Shown: positions 7,297 to 15,344 of the stretch, piece after piece | Position numbering within the stretch: position 1 is the stretch's first letter | Layout of the letters: every line of letters starts with the position of its first letter | Assembly: GCA_031261325.1 (NCBI GenBank) | Contig: JAISKH010000056.1 | Location: 1-32,572, forward strand | Reading direction: 5' to 3' | DNA from: Oscillospiraceae bacterium | GTDB lineage: Bacteria; Bacillota; Clostridia; Oscillospirales; Oscillospiraceae | DNA: 32,572 nt | The notes under the pieces: model-generated | Told to the model about the DNA's origin: nothing | Databases searched by the model: none | What the model saw: the letters and a program-made list of their open reading frames with translations, nothing else | Program-made: the position numbers and the translations under genes

Positions 7297-7980
7297 ATGA
7301 ACTTTACCAAGGCTATAAATAACGCGTCCGGCTTGCTGTTTCAGGGGTTGCAAATAACGGTTACGGTGTCGCTGATTTCTATTCTAATCGGTACCGTTAT
7401 CGGGTTTTGTTCGTGCCTGCTCGGGCTGTCCAAGTGGCGCGGGCTGCGCCTGATTTCCAAGTTTTATATCTGGGTTATTCGCGGAACGCCGATGATTGTT
7501 CAGGCGTTTATCGTCTATTTCGGTTTGCCGCAGCTTGTGCATCAACTGATTTCGCCCGATTTCCGCATAAGCGCGTTCTCCGCCGGAGTCGTAACGCTGA
7601 GTTTGAACGCGGGCGCGTACTTGTCGGAAATTTTTCGCGGCGGCATTTCGGCGGTTGACAAGGGGCAGATTGAGGCGGCGCGCAGTCTCGGCATGTCGAG
7701 TATGCGGACTATGGCGCGCGTGACGCTGCCGCAGGCGACGAAAATCGCGATTCCGTCGATGGTTAATCAGTTTATTATCACGATTAAGGACACCTCGATT
7801 CTCTCGGTTATCGGTCTTGCCGACATTGTTAACAAGGCGAAGGTCTATGTGGGCGGGACGTATCAGTTTTTCGAGACGTATATCCTTGTCGCTGTGTTTT
7901 ATCTTGTAATTATCTCGATTTTGATGTTCGTCTCCAACAAAATTGAAAAAAGGTTTAATTATGATAAGAAAAAAGGATAA
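7297..7980 (+). CDS. Amino acid ABC transporter permease
   Basis: This 227-residue HisM/GlnP-type membrane protein forms the channel of the importer. It has about five hydrophobic segments, including [18 protein letters not shown] near the N terminus and [18 protein letters not shown] near the C terminus. The cytoplasmic EAA loop that docks the ATPase is clear: [19 protein letters not shown], then RVTLPQA. It also carries the family signature [15 protein letters not shown]. The start at 7297 has no good Shine-Dalgarno sequence, so initiation may be weak or depend on upstream translation. Its last 20 bases overlap the ATPase start, indicating coupled translation. Family length is normal (about 215 to 230). 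Confidence 0.93.
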   Translation: MNFTKAINNASGLLFQGLQITVTVSLISILIGTVIGFCSCLLGLSKWRGLRLISKFYIWVIRGTPMIVQAFIVYFGLPQLVHQLISPDFRISAFSAGVVTLSLNAGAYLSEIFRGGISAVDKGQIEAARSLGMSSMRTMARVTLPQATKIAIPSMVNQFIITIKDTSILSVIGLADIVNKAKVYVGGTYQFFETYILVAVFYLVIISILMFVSNKIEKRFNYDKKKG

Positions 7981-8713
7981 CGAAAAAATTATTGTGCGCG
8001 GCGTGCATAAGCACTTCCACGACTTGCGCGTGCTGCGCGGGGTTGACCTCACGGTTTCGGACGGCGAGGTTGTGTGCGTCATCGGTCCCTCCGGCTCCGG
8101 CAAGTCCACGCTGCTGCGGTGCATAAACCGTCTCGAAAAGGTGACGGAGGGCGAGATTATTGTCGACGGCATTTCGCTTACCGATAAGAGCGTTAACGTC
8201 AATAAAGCGCGCGAGAATATCGGCATGGTTTTCCAGAACTTCAACCTGTTCGCGCACCTGACCGTGCGGCGCAACATCACGCTCGCGCCCGTTGACCTCG
8301 GCAAAATGACAAAGTCGGCGGCGGACGAGGAAGCGGTTGCGCTGCTCCGTCGCGTCGGGCTTGAGGATAAGATTGACGCTTACCCGCATCAATTATCGGG
8401 CGGGCAGAAGCAACGCGTCGCAATTGCGCGCGCTCTCGCGATGAAGCCCGACGTTATGCTGTTTGACGAGCCGACGAGCGCGCTTGACCCCGAGATGATT
8501 GGCGAGGTGTTGCAGGTCATGAAGCAGCTCGCGGCGGACGGAATGACGATGGTCGTCGTCACGCATGAGATGGGCTTTGCGCGTGAGGTTGCCGACCGCG
8601 TGATATTCATGTCGGACGGGTTGATTATCGAGGAAGCACCGCCAAAGGAGTTTTTCGCGAACCCGCGCGAGGCGCGAACTAAGGACTTCTTGCGGCGAGT
8701 GTCGTCGAATTAG
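7961..8713 (+). CDS. Amino acid ABC transporter ATP-binding protein
   Basis: This 250-residue ATPase powers the importer from the cytoplasmic face. Motifs in order are Walker [10 protein letters not shown] (42-50), Q-loop VFQNFNLF, signature LSGGQKQR, Walker [13 protein letters not shown] and the switch histidine in VVTHEMGFA. The length and the sequence [15 protein letters not shown] place it in the GlnQ/HisP group for polar amino acids. The ATG at 7961 is chosen because AAAAAGG precedes it by 7 bases; an in-frame TTG at 7943 lacks such a site. The start lies inside the permease gene. A hairpin terminator follows the stop. The module is complete: binding protein, permease and ATPase. Confidence 0.95.
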   Translation: MIRKKDNEKIIVRGVHKHFHDLRVLRGVDLTVSDGEVVCVIGPSGSGKSTLLRCINRLEKVTEGEIIVDGISLTDKSVNVNKARENIGMVFQNFNLFAHLTVRRNITLAPVDLGKMTKSAADEEAVALLRRVGLEDKIDAYPHQLSGGQKQRVAIARALAMKPDVMLFDEPTSALDPEMIGEVLQVMKQLAADGMTMVVVTHEMGFAREVADRVIFMSDGLIIEEAPPKEFFANPREARTKDFLRRVSSN

Positions 8714-8720
8714 AGCAACA

Positions 8721-8746
8721 AAACGCGCCGTTTGCACGGCGCGTTT
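8721..8746. terminator. Bidirectional terminator
   Basis: AAACGCGCCG (8721-8730) pairs with CGGCGCGTTT (8737-8746) around a 6-base loop, between the convergent ATPase and DUF1638 genes. AT-rich ends serve both directions. Confidence 0.8.
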
Positions 8747-8747
8747 C

Positions 8748-9311
8748 TTATTCTCCCGTCAACTCCGAAAGCTGCTGTTTGAAGCGTTCGAGTGAAATTT
8801 CGTATGGTTCAATAGGAACCTGCGTATACTCAAAGAAGTCGAACAAGTCCTCGTCGGACATGTCCCCCGTGCCGCTGTCGAGCGCGACGGTACGGTCAAA
8901 CACGCCGAAATTCAGGCGCGCGTCCGTATCGCTCCAAGCCACGCCCGTGCGTATTAGCTCCTGCCACTTTTTCAGCCAGCCGCGCGTGAGGAAATACGTG
9001 TTGCTCTCCTCGCCCAGTTCGTCCAGCTTTTCGCCGAGCAGCATTGCTATGCAGTTCTTGTTTTGCAGCAGCTTCGCGCCGTGCCTTTCGGCAATCGCCG
9101 TCATTTCGGGGTGACACGCCGTGCCGTACAGCAGCGCAATCGGTTCCCCGCGTGACGCGGCTTGCGCCAGCGTGCTCTCAAGCGCGGACTTCAACTCGTC
9201 GTAGTCAAGGTCGAGCGTGGACGGGATATACAGCACCTCATGCGTCATGTTCAGCTCCGCCATTGCGGCGCGCAGCTCGTCCTCAAACACAGAACAGGCA
9301 ACTATTACCAT
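8748..9311 (-). CDS. DUF1638-like cytoplasmic protein
   Basis: This 187-residue soluble protein has no signal peptide. It resembles the DUF1638 family: an N-terminal VIVACSVFEDEL, a central ALLYGTACHPEM and a following NCIAMLLGEKLDEL, with spaced cysteines that could bind a metal or cofactor. In methanogens and clostridia DUF1638 genes often lie near corrinoid methyltransferase genes, but none is visible here, so no role is assigned. The ATG at 9311 follows GGAGG by 8 bases. It is transcribed divergently from the stalk-domain gene, from a promoter that faces that gene's promoter. The family call is moderate, made from motif resemblance only. Confidence 0.6.
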   Translation of the reverse strand: MVIVACSVFEDELRAAMAELNMTHEVLYIPSTLDLDYDELKSALESTLAQAASRGEPIALLYGTACHPEMTAIAERHGAKLLQNKNCIAMLLGEKLDELGEESNTYFLTRGWLKKWQELIRTGVAWSDTDARLNFGVFDRTVALDSGTGDMSDEDLFDFFEYTQVPIEPYEISLERFKQQLSELTGE

Positions 9312-9341
9312 TTGTGAACCTCCAAAAGAAAGATATGGCTC

Positions 9342-9370
9342 ATTGTCCCACGCTTTTCATATTCTGTCAA
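9342..9370 (-). promoter_or_regulatory. Promoter of the DUF1638-like gene
   Basis: On the minus strand TTGACA (9370-9365), a 17-base spacer and GACAAT (9347-9342, four of six consensus bases) lie about 30 bases before the ATG at 9311. Confidence 0.55.
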
Positions 9371-9378
9371 CCGCGCAT

Positions 9379-9407
9379 TTGACATTGGACGCGAAATGTG
9401 CTATACT
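9379..9407 (+). promoter_or_regulatory. Promoter of the stalk-domain protein gene
   Basis: TTGACA (9379-9384), a 17-base spacer and TATACT (9402-9407). Its -35 box forms an inverted repeat with the -35 of the divergent gene (TGTCAA, 8 bases, TTGACA). Confidence 0.8.
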
Positions 9408-9453
9408 CAACTTGTAACACGTGTAATCTTTTTTCAAATTTGGGAGGGATATA

Positions 9454-10821
9454 ATGAAACGTAATGTAATCGTTTTTATCCTCGCGGTTTTATTGCTTGC
9501 TTCGCTCGCCGCGCCGACCTCGGCGGTTGACGAGCGTGTAATTGTAGTGCTCAACGGCGTGACGCTTTCGCCCTCCCCCGCTCCGTTCATTCGCAATGAC
9601 CGCACGATGATTCCCCTGCGGTTCATCGCGGAGGCAATGGGCTACGACGTTGAATGGGTCAGCGGCGCAACCTCGCTTATCACCGTTACGGACGCGGCGC
9701 GCGGCGTTACGGTGATCGCGTCCGTTACGGGCGACGCGTTTACGCTTAGTCGCAAGGTTGGGGACGACGTGCGCGAAATTGTGATGGACGTGTCGCCGTT
9801 TATTGAGGACGGGCGAACATTTGTGCCGCTGCGCTTCTTTGCGGAGGCTTTTGACTACGTTGTCGGTTGGGACGCGGCAACCGCTACCGTGACGCTCACG
9901 GGTTATCCGACGCTTGAGACGGCGCGACCCGACACGCAGTTTTCGCTTCTGGGCGACCGCCTGACGGTTCGGCTGCCGCACAGCGCGGCGGTGAGAGATG
10001 ATATTGCGCCTGACAAGAATTTCGCCGTCGGCGCGACGGTGCTGGATTTCAACCTGAGCACAGAGCCGTTTTATGTCGGCGCGTCCGAGACGTTTGCTTA
10101 CAGCTCGGGCGACTTGACGAAGGACGCGCGGCTGATGATTGATTCGTCGCTGGGCGGTGCGCTCTCCGATTACGCCATTTCCATGCCCGTGAACGTCGCT
10201 TCCGAAGTCGAGTACGTTACCATAACGCCGACATATACGCGGCATGACGGCGATTTTGTACTGCTCACGTCCGCGCTAGCGCGTATGCCAGATAAGACGC
10301 TCGTCTTTGTCGGGGTTTACGCGGACTACGCGGCGGCTCGCGGCGACGAGAATTACGCGCGGCTTGCGGGTGAGGTCGTCGCGACGCTGAAGCCCGGCGC
10401 GAAGCTGACGCTTGAGACACGGGCGCGTGCCGTGCCGCTGTCGGATTATTCGCTCGACGTGCCCGCGGGATACGCCGCCGCGCGGTTCGCGAGTAACATT
10501 TTCACATCTTACGCGCTTAACAAGCTCGTGACCATCGGCGAAAGCTCGCCGCAGCTTAGTATTTCGCTCGGCGCACAGCCTGTTGTGGACGATGACACGG
10601 AGGTTAAGCCCACGGGCTTTGTTGAGGACACGATTCTCGGGCAGACGGTGACTTGGAGCTTGTTCCAAAGAGATGTCGGCGCCTTTGACGGCGGGACGCT
10701 TGCCACGGCGTTCGTTCCAATTGGCGACGACGGGCAGGGCGTTAACCTCGCCGCCGCGCCGCAAAGCGAAGCCGATTGGAACGTGATTCGCGGTATCGCA
10801 CGCAGTTTGAAATTGAAGTAA
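9454..10821 (+). CDS. Secreted stalk-domain (copper amine oxidase N-like) protein
   Basis: This 455-residue protein starts with a signal peptide (MKRNVIVFILAVLLLASLAA). Two repeats of the stalk/Cu_amine_oxidN1 domain follow: RTMIPLRFIAEAMGYDVEW (about 50-69) and RTFVPLRFFAEAFDYVVGW (about 121-139), each ending in a beta-strand. These domains occur in clostridial wall proteins and are thought to act as spacer or carbohydrate-contact modules; they are not oxidases. Residues 155-455 form a beta-rich region I do not recognise. No catalytic copper-oxidase residues or wall-anchor motif are visible. The ATG follows GGGAGGG by 5 bases, with a near-consensus promoter upstream. A strong hairpin terminates it. 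The N-terminal call is confident; the function of the C-terminal part is unknown. Confidence 0.85.
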   Translation: MKRNVIVFILAVLLLASLAAPTSAVDERVIVVLNGVTLSPSPAPFIRNDRTMIPLRFIAEAMGYDVEWVSGATSLITVTDAARGVTVIASVTGDAFTLSRKVGDDVREIVMDVSPFIEDGRTFVPLRFFAEAFDYVVGWDAATATVTLTGYPTLETARPDTQFSLLGDRLTVRLPHSAAVRDDIAPDKNFAVGATVLDFNLSTEPFYVGASETFAYSSGDLTKDARLMIDSSLGGALSDYAISMPVNVASEVEYVTITPTYTRHDGDFVLLTSALARMPDKTLVFVGVYADYAAARGDENYARLAGEVVATLKPGAKLTLETRARAVPLSDYSLDVPAGYAAARFASNIFTSYALNKLVTIGESSPQLSISLGAQPVVDDDTEVKPTGFVEDTILGQTVTWSLFQRDVGAFDGGTLATAFVPIGDDGQGVNLAAAPQSEADWNVIRGIARSLKLK

Positions 10822-10824
10822 AAA

Positions 10825-10850
10825 GCAAACCCGCCGTTCGGCGGGTTTTT
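10825..10850. terminator. Bidirectional terminator
   Basis: The stem AAACCCGCCG (10827-10836) against CGGCGGGTTT (10839-10848) with a TT loop continues into T5 on the plus strand. It serves both the stalk-protein gene and the convergent 2-epimerase gene. Confidence 0.85.
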
Positions 10851-10854
10851 GCAG

Positions 10855-11952
10855 TTATTTAAGCGCGCCTATTATCGCGTCGGCAATGCGGCGGCTTGCG
10901 TAACCGTCGCCGTATGGGTTCGGCGCGCCGCTCATTTTTTCGTAGGCGGCTCTGTCGGTCAGCAGCTCGCGCAACGCGGCGTACACGTTTTCCTCGTCCG
11001 TGCCGACGAGCTTGAGCGTGCCCGCGTCCACGCCCTCGGGACGCTCCGTCGTGTCGCGCACGACGAGCACGGGTTTGCCGAGTCCCGCCGCGCCCTCCTG
11101 TATGCCGCCGCTGTCCGTAAGTATCAGGTACGCGCGCGACATGAAGTTGTGGAAGTCAACGACCTCCAGCGGGTCGATTAGGCTAACGCGCGGCACGTTG
11201 CCGAGTATCTCGTTTGCGACCTCGCGCACGGCGGGGTTCAGGTGCACGGGGTAAATTACGCGCGTGTCGGAGAAGTCCGTCACCGCGCGGCGCACGGCTC
11301 TGAATATTTGCCGCATGGGTTCGCCGAGATTTTCGCGGCGATGCGCCGTCATGAGTATCAGTCGCTCATTGCCGAGATTGAGCGCGGGGTGCGTATAGTC
11401 GCGGCGCACGGTGAAGCGCAGAGCGTCAATTTCGGTGTTGCCCGTTACGAATATTCTCGCGTCGTCCTTACCCTCGCGTAGCAGGTTTCGGCGGCTGTGC
11501 TCCGTCGGGGCAAACATGAAGTCCGCGATGTTGTCCACCATTTGGCGGTACATTTCTTCCGGAAACGGCGAATACTTATCCCATGTGCGCAATCCCGCCT
11601 CAACGTGCCCGACGCGCACCTGCCGATAATACGCCGCGAGCGCGCCCGCAAACGCCGTCGCCGTGTCGCCGTGGACAAGCACAAGGTCGGGCTTAACTTG
11701 CTCAATCACGCGTTCAAGTCCCGTCAGCGCGGCGGAGGTTATTTCCGACAGCGTTTGTCGCTCGCGCATGATGTCTAGGTCGAAGTCGGGCGCGACGCCG
11801 AAAGCGGACAGCACTTGGTCGAGCATTTGCCTGTGCTGCGCCGTGACCGCAACGACGCACTCCACCTCCGCGCGTGATTTAAGCTCCGCGACGAGCGGCG
11901 CCATTTTTATCGCTTCCGGACGCGTACCGAAGCTGACAAGGACTTTGAACAT
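10855..11952 (-). CDS. wecB: UDP-N-acetylglucosamine 2-epimerase (non-hydrolysing)
   Basis: This 365-residue cytoplasmic enzyme converts UDP-GlcNAc to UDP-ManNAc, the precursor of ManNAc-containing wall and surface polymers. Family motifs are SFGTRPEAIKMAPLV at the N terminus, LVHGDTATAFAG, VGHVEAGLRTWDKYSPFPEE (holding two catalytic acidic residues), LMTAHRRENLGEPM (catalytic His), VIYPVHLNPAVRE and LTDSGGIQEGAAGLGKPVLV. Length is typical (360-380). The ATG at 11952 follows GGAGG by 6 bases; a longer in-frame start at 12018 would precede the promoter and is rejected. The gene is alone, divergent from the PocR regulator. UDP-ManNAc would suit the pyruvylated secondary wall polymer that SLH domains bind in related bacteria (inference linking it to the gene at 2001-5168). 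Confidence 0.95.
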   Translation of the reverse strand: MFKVLVSFGTRPEAIKMAPLVAELKSRAEVECVVAVTAQHRQMLDQVLSAFGVAPDFDLDIMRERQTLSEITSAALTGLERVIEQVKPDLVLVHGDTATAFAGALAAYYRQVRVGHVEAGLRTWDKYSPFPEEMYRQMVDNIADFMFAPTEHSRRNLLREGKDDARIFVTGNTEIDALRFTVRRDYTHPALNLGNERLILMTAHRRENLGEPMRQIFRAVRRAVTDFSDTRVIYPVHLNPAVREVANEILGNVPRVSLIDPLEVVDFHNFMSRAYLILTDSGGIQEGAAGLGKPVLVVRDTTERPEGVDAGTLKLVGTDEENVYAALRELLTDRAAYEKMSGAPNPYGDGYASRRIADAIIGALK

Positions 11953-11977
11953 GGGCAACCTCCGATTTTTTCTGACA

Positions 11978-12006
11978 ACTATATCACATGGCTGCGCCGT
12001 TGTCAA
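11978..12006 (-). promoter_or_regulatory. Promoter of the 2-epimerase gene
   Basis: On the minus strand TTGACA (12006-12001), a 17-base spacer and TATAGT (11983-11978), with a TG one base before the -10 (extended -10). The start codon follows about 25 bases further on. Confidence 0.8.
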
Positions 12007-12069
12007 AACCGCGCTCAAACGGGCACGCGCGGGTACGCAGTTTTGTAATATCAGCCGATTTTTTTGTTA

Positions 12070-12098
12070 TTGCTAACTATAAAATTGTGTGATAGAAT
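12070..12098 (+). promoter_or_regulatory. Promoter of the PocR/AraC regulator gene
   Basis: TTGCTA (12070-12075), a 17-base spacer and TAGAAT (12093-12098) preceded by TGA, an extended -10. The ATG is at 12135. Confidence 0.6.
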
Positions 12099-12134
12099 AC
12101 ATTTATATAAGTAAAACCGACTGTAGGTGTTATT

Positions 12135-13370
12135 ATGCTGGAATTGCTTAAGGAGAAGTGCGTGAAGTATCAGAAGCATTTCTCGGAGCTGCTGGAAATA
12201 GGGTGTAAAATCGTCGATATTTCGGACGGCGGAGAGGCTGTTATGCTGACCGAGGACCCGAAGCGTAATTTCTGCGCCCATTGCCGCTATGACAAAAAAG
12301 ACGAGCTGACCACGCACTTGTACGGCTGCCATGAGGCGCGCCGCTGGAACGGCAAGTACATTTATTACTGCCCGCTCGGGTTGACGTTTATCGCCGCGTC
12401 CATCTCCAACGAAAGGGGCGAGCTTACGGCGGGGGTTGTGCTCGGTCCAATCGTCATGGGAGACTTGCAGGACACGCTGTATGACCTGCCCGTGCCCGAG
12501 ATGTCGTGGGCGGTGTCGCAGCTCTCGGTGTTCTCAACGCAAAAGGTGCAGCATATTCAGGAGATTTTCGTTGGGGTCATGGCGCACATCTCGGACTCGG
12601 AGCAGCAAAAGATTCAGAATTTGCTGTACGACCAAGAGAAAGCGTTAAAGGACATTTATGTCGCGAAGGACTACTATAAGGATTCCGCCGCGGACGACCT
12701 TGGGCAGAACGCGGACACGCTGCTGAAGTTCGAGAAAAATCTGCGCATGACGGTGATTAACGGCGAAAAATCCAAGGCTCTGGACAGCATAAATGAAGTT
12801 CTGGCGCACATTTATGTTTACAGCAACTTTGACCTCGCGGCGATTAAGGCGCGGTTGCTCGAGTTGCTCGTTATCCTCTCGCGCGCGACGATTGAGGCGG
12901 GCGCGAACCCAAAGGACACGTTCAGACTGTCGGAGGATTTTATCTCGCAGATTGAGCAGTATTCGGACGTTGACCAGCTCGCTTTCTGGATTTCGGACAT
13001 TGTGCGGCGGTTCGTGGTGCAGGCGTTCGACTTGGCGCAGATTAAGCACTCGGACGTGGTGTTTAAGATTACGAATCACATCAAGAAAAACTGCGCGGAG
13101 AAGCTGTCGCTTGACCTGCTGGCGCGGGAGGTTTATTTGTCCAAGTCGTATTTGAGCAGTATTTTCAAGCAGGAAACAGGCATGAGCCTGACGGAATACA
13201 TCACGAAAGTGCGCGTTGAAAAGAGCAAGCGATTGCTGACGGAGGAGAACATCAGCCTGTCCGCGATTGCGAGCCAATGCGGGTTTAAGGACCAGAGTTA
13301 TTTCACAAAGGTTTTCAAAAAGGAAACCGGAAAGTCGCCCAAAAAGTTTCGGAACAACGCTTCGGATTAG
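12135..13370 (+). CDS. PocR-sensor AraC-family transcriptional regulator
   Basis: This 411-residue cytoplasmic regulator begins with a PocR-type sensory domain (about 5-165) whose four cysteines, C47 and C50 (FCAHCRY), C65 (GCHEA) and C79 (YCPLGL), suggest a metal- or redox-sensing site. A helical linker (165-305) follows. The C-terminal AraC HTH pair spans about 310-405: LSLDLLAREVYLSKSYLSSI with FKQETGMSLTEYI, and LSAIASQCGFKDQSYFTKVF with FKKETGKSPKKFR. PocR was first described as the regulator of propanediol use and B12 synthesis, but similar sensors control many pathways in Clostridia. No catabolic operon adjoins this gene: the neighbours are the divergent 2-epimerase gene and a convergent lipoprotein gene, so the target is unknown. 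Family call is firm. Confidence 0.93.
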   Translation: MLELLKEKCVKYQKHFSELLEIGCKIVDISDGGEAVMLTEDPKRNFCAHCRYDKKDELTTHLYGCHEARRWNGKYIYYCPLGLTFIAASISNERGELTAGVVLGPIVMGDLQDTLYDLPVPEMSWAVSQLSVFSTQKVQHIQEIFVGVMAHISDSEQQKIQNLLYDQEKALKDIYVAKDYYKDSAADDLGQNADTLLKFEKNLRMTVINGEKSKALDSINEVLAHIYVYSNFDLAAIKARLLELLVILSRATIEAGANPKDTFRLSEDFISQIEQYSDVDQLAFWISDIVRRFVVQAFDLAQIKHSDVVFKITNHIKKNCAEKLSLDLLAREVYLSKSYLSSIFKQETGMSLTEYITKVRVEKSKRLLTEENISLSAIASQCGFKDQSYFTKVFKKETGKSPKKFRNNASD

Positions 13371-13388
13371 GGCAATTCTGCAATATGC

Positions 13389-13419
13389 AACAAGGCTGCG
13401 GGTTAACCGCAGCCTTGTT
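13389..13419. terminator. Bidirectional terminator
   Basis: A perfect 13-bp stem, AACAAGGCTGCGG (13389-13401) against CCGCAGCCTTGTT (13407-13419) with a 5-base loop, lies between the convergent PocR regulator and the Cthe_2159-like lipoprotein gene. Confidence 0.85.
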
Positions 13420-13422
13420 TGT

Positions 13423-14625
13423 TTACGTTATGATTGTCGGTGCCGTACCGTTGCCCGGCGGGATTGGCGCGTTGCCGCGCTCGCCGCGCCCGCCGAAGTT
13501 GCCGCCGTTCTGTCCGTTCGGCGGAGCAAAGCCGTCGGGCGGAACCGCGCCGTTCCAATCGGGCATTTCGCCGCTCCAATCGCCGCGGTTGCCGCCCTGC
13601 CCGCCGCCGAAGCCCGCGCCCATGCCCGCCGCGACGGTTGTCGTCGCCGTGACTGATTGAAATTCAGCGCCGTTTAGCGTGACGCTGTACGCCGTGCCGT
13701 TAACAAGCTCGGGCAGGGTAAATGCCGCCGCCGTTATCGCTGTGTCAAGCGTGATTTCGCAGAGCGATTTGCCGTCTGCGGCGAATACGGCGATAACGTC
13801 TCCCGCCGCGAACTTGCCTTGCAAATTCAGCGTCGGCAATACTGTCGCGGGTCTGTCCGCGTCAAAGGTTTGCCCGTCGCGCGGGGCGTAAATCAGCACG
13901 GCGGTTGAACCGCCGCTGATTGTCAGCGTGCCGTTGCTGTCTATGCCGTCGCTGCCGGAATAGATGAAGTGCGTGCCGCCGCTGATTGTTACGGACGGCG
14001 TAACGCCCTCCTCGTCGCTCGCGGCGTTTACGCCGTCGTCGGACGCGTGCGTCGTCAACGAGCCGCCGATTAGGTTGACATACGCCGCCTCAACGCCCTC
14101 GTAGGAACTTAGCACGTTGACCGTGCCGCTCTCGAAATTAAGCGTGTCGCCAGCGTGAAGCCCATCCTTGACGGCGGTTACTTCAAGCGAGCCGTCGCCC
14201 GTGATTGTGAGGTTATCCTTGCCCTGTATCCCGTGCTTCGCGCCGGAGGTCACGGAGCTGATGCCGACGAGCTTAACCGTCAGCTCCTGCAACTTCTTTT
14301 GACCATTGCCGTCGTCGCCGAGAATTGCGGAAGCGTCCGCGCACGTTATTGTCGCGTTGTCGAGTATCAGCGTGACGTTCGCCGCCGTGACGAGCACTTG
14401 CCCGTTAATCGCGCCCGTCAGCGTGTGTTCGCCGTTTGTCGCGATTATCACGGCGGGCGCGGAGTCGTCGCCGCTCACCGATTGCGCGATTGGTTCCGTC
14501 GGCATTGCGGACGGCGCGTTCGTCGGCGGCGCGTTTACCTGCGGCGGTACGTTCGGGGCTTGCGCGGCACAGCCCGCGAGCGTTAGGATAAGCGCGAGTA
14601 TCATGAATAATGCAAGTTTTTTCAT
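13423..14625 (-). CDS. Cthe_2159-like (DUF4353) carbohydrate-binding lipoprotein
   Basis: This 400-residue lipoprotein has lipobox LAGC (Cys19) and a Pro/Ala/Asn linker to about residue 55. The body (60-330) is a beta-helix built from repeats such as LILDNATITCADASAILGDD, GAKHGIQGKDNLTITGDGSL, VKDGLHAGDTLNFESGTVNV and GSDGIDSNGTLTISGG, with Asp-Gly turns that bind calcium in the Clostridium thermocellum homologue, a reported polygalacturonate binder. The last ~60 residues are a Gly/Pro/Asn/Arg-rich low-complexity tail. It is last in an operon with a DUF4956 membrane protein and a VTC-domain protein, an arrangement repeated in many Bacillota. No catalytic residues are evident. It probably binds polysaccharide or calcium at the cell surface (inference). 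Confidence 0.85.
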   Translation of the reverse strand: MKKLALFMILALILTLAGCAAQAPNVPPQVNAPPTNAPSAMPTEPIAQSVSGDDSAPAVIIATNGEHTLTGAINGQVLVTAANVTLILDNATITCADASAILGDDGNGQKKLQELTVKLVGISSVTSGAKHGIQGKDNLTITGDGSLEVTAVKDGLHAGDTLNFESGTVNVLSSYEGVEAAYVNLIGGSLTTHASDDGVNAASDEEGVTPSVTISGGTHFIYSGSDGIDSNGTLTISGGSTAVLIYAPRDGQTFDADRPATVLPTLNLQGKFAAGDVIAVFAADGKSLCEITLDTAITAAAFTLPELVNGTAYSVTLNGAEFQSVTATTTVAAGMGAGFGGGQGGNRGDWSGEMPDWNGAVPPDGFAPPNGQNGGNFGGRGERGNAPIPPGNGTAPTIIT

Positions 14626-14638
14626 TGCGGTTCCCCTT

Positions 14639-15331
14639 TCAAAATTCGGCGTTATTCGGCGCGTCGAGCGCGAGTGTGATGTTCAGGTTTCCGTTGCGGC
14701 AGCGCAGCGCGTCGATGAAGTCCTTTTCGCTTTGGTCATTTTTCGCGACGACGGAATAGGTCAGCTCGAACAGGCTGCCAAGCTCCGTGGTTTTGACCTT
14801 GATGAGTGACGCGCTTGCCGCGTATTGGTCGAAAATGTCATCGAACGCGCCTTGGTAATCTAGGTTTTCGGGTATCGTGATTTTCAGCGTCTTAGCCGTG
14901 CTCGCGGATTTGCCGTATTTGCAGGCTTCGAGCAGGACGACGACCGCGCACAGGAGTATACCCGCGACGGCGGCGTACAGCAGAAAGCCCATTCCCGCCG
15001 CAAGCCCGACAGCCATTGAGAACAGCACATATGTTATGTCCTTCGCGTCGCCCGGCGCGGAGCGGAAGCGGATTATTGAGAACGCTCCCGCGAGCGAGAA
15101 CGCTCTTGCGATGTTGTTCCCGACGAGCAGTATGATTATCGTCACCACAGCCGGTAAGAGCACGAGCGTGAGCGCGAAGCTTTGTGACGGCATTTTACTC
15201 GCGTGGGTCTTGATGTAGACAAAGCTTATCAGCAGTCCGACGGCGAAAGCCGTGCCCAGCGCGGCAAGCAGCGTCGGCAACGTTATTGTGATGTCGCCCG
15301 CCGTTGATGTTGTGAATATGGATTCCAGCAT
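14639..15331 (-). CDS. DUF4956 integral membrane protein
   Basis: This 230-residue protein has about four transmembrane helices in its first half (ITLPTLLAALGTAFAVGLLI, FALTLVLLPAVVTIIILLVG, YVLFSMAVGLAAGMGFLLYA, VAGILLCAVVVLLEA). Between them lies a conserved cytoplasmic loop, ARAFSLAGAFSIIRFRSAPG, typical of DUF4956. The C-terminal ~85 residues form a soluble domain. The ATG at 15331 is chosen because AAGGAG lies 11 bases upstream and the next gene's stop is only 13 bases away; longer readings into the VTC gene are in the wrong frame. DUF4956 genes nearly always adjoin VTC-domain genes, and their products are thought to act together at the membrane in polyphosphate or surface-polymer handling. 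The molecular function is not established. Confidence 0.88.
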   Translation of the reverse strand: MLESIFTTSTAGDITITLPTLLAALGTAFAVGLLISFVYIKTHASKMPSQSFALTLVLLPAVVTIIILLVGNNIARAFSLAGAFSIIRFRSAPGDAKDITYVLFSMAVGLAAGMGFLLYAAVAGILLCAVVVLLEACKYGKSASTAKTLKITIPENLDYQGAFDDIFDQYAASASLIKVKTTELGSLFELTYSVVAKNDQSEKDFIDALRCRNGNLNITLALDAPNNAEF

Positions 15332-15344
15332 TACTCTTTCTCCT

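Noticed and set aside
7274-7300. An 8-residue leader peptide overlapping the permease start
   Set aside because: It has an ATG and overlaps by TGA, but there is no ribosome site and no regulatory codon run.
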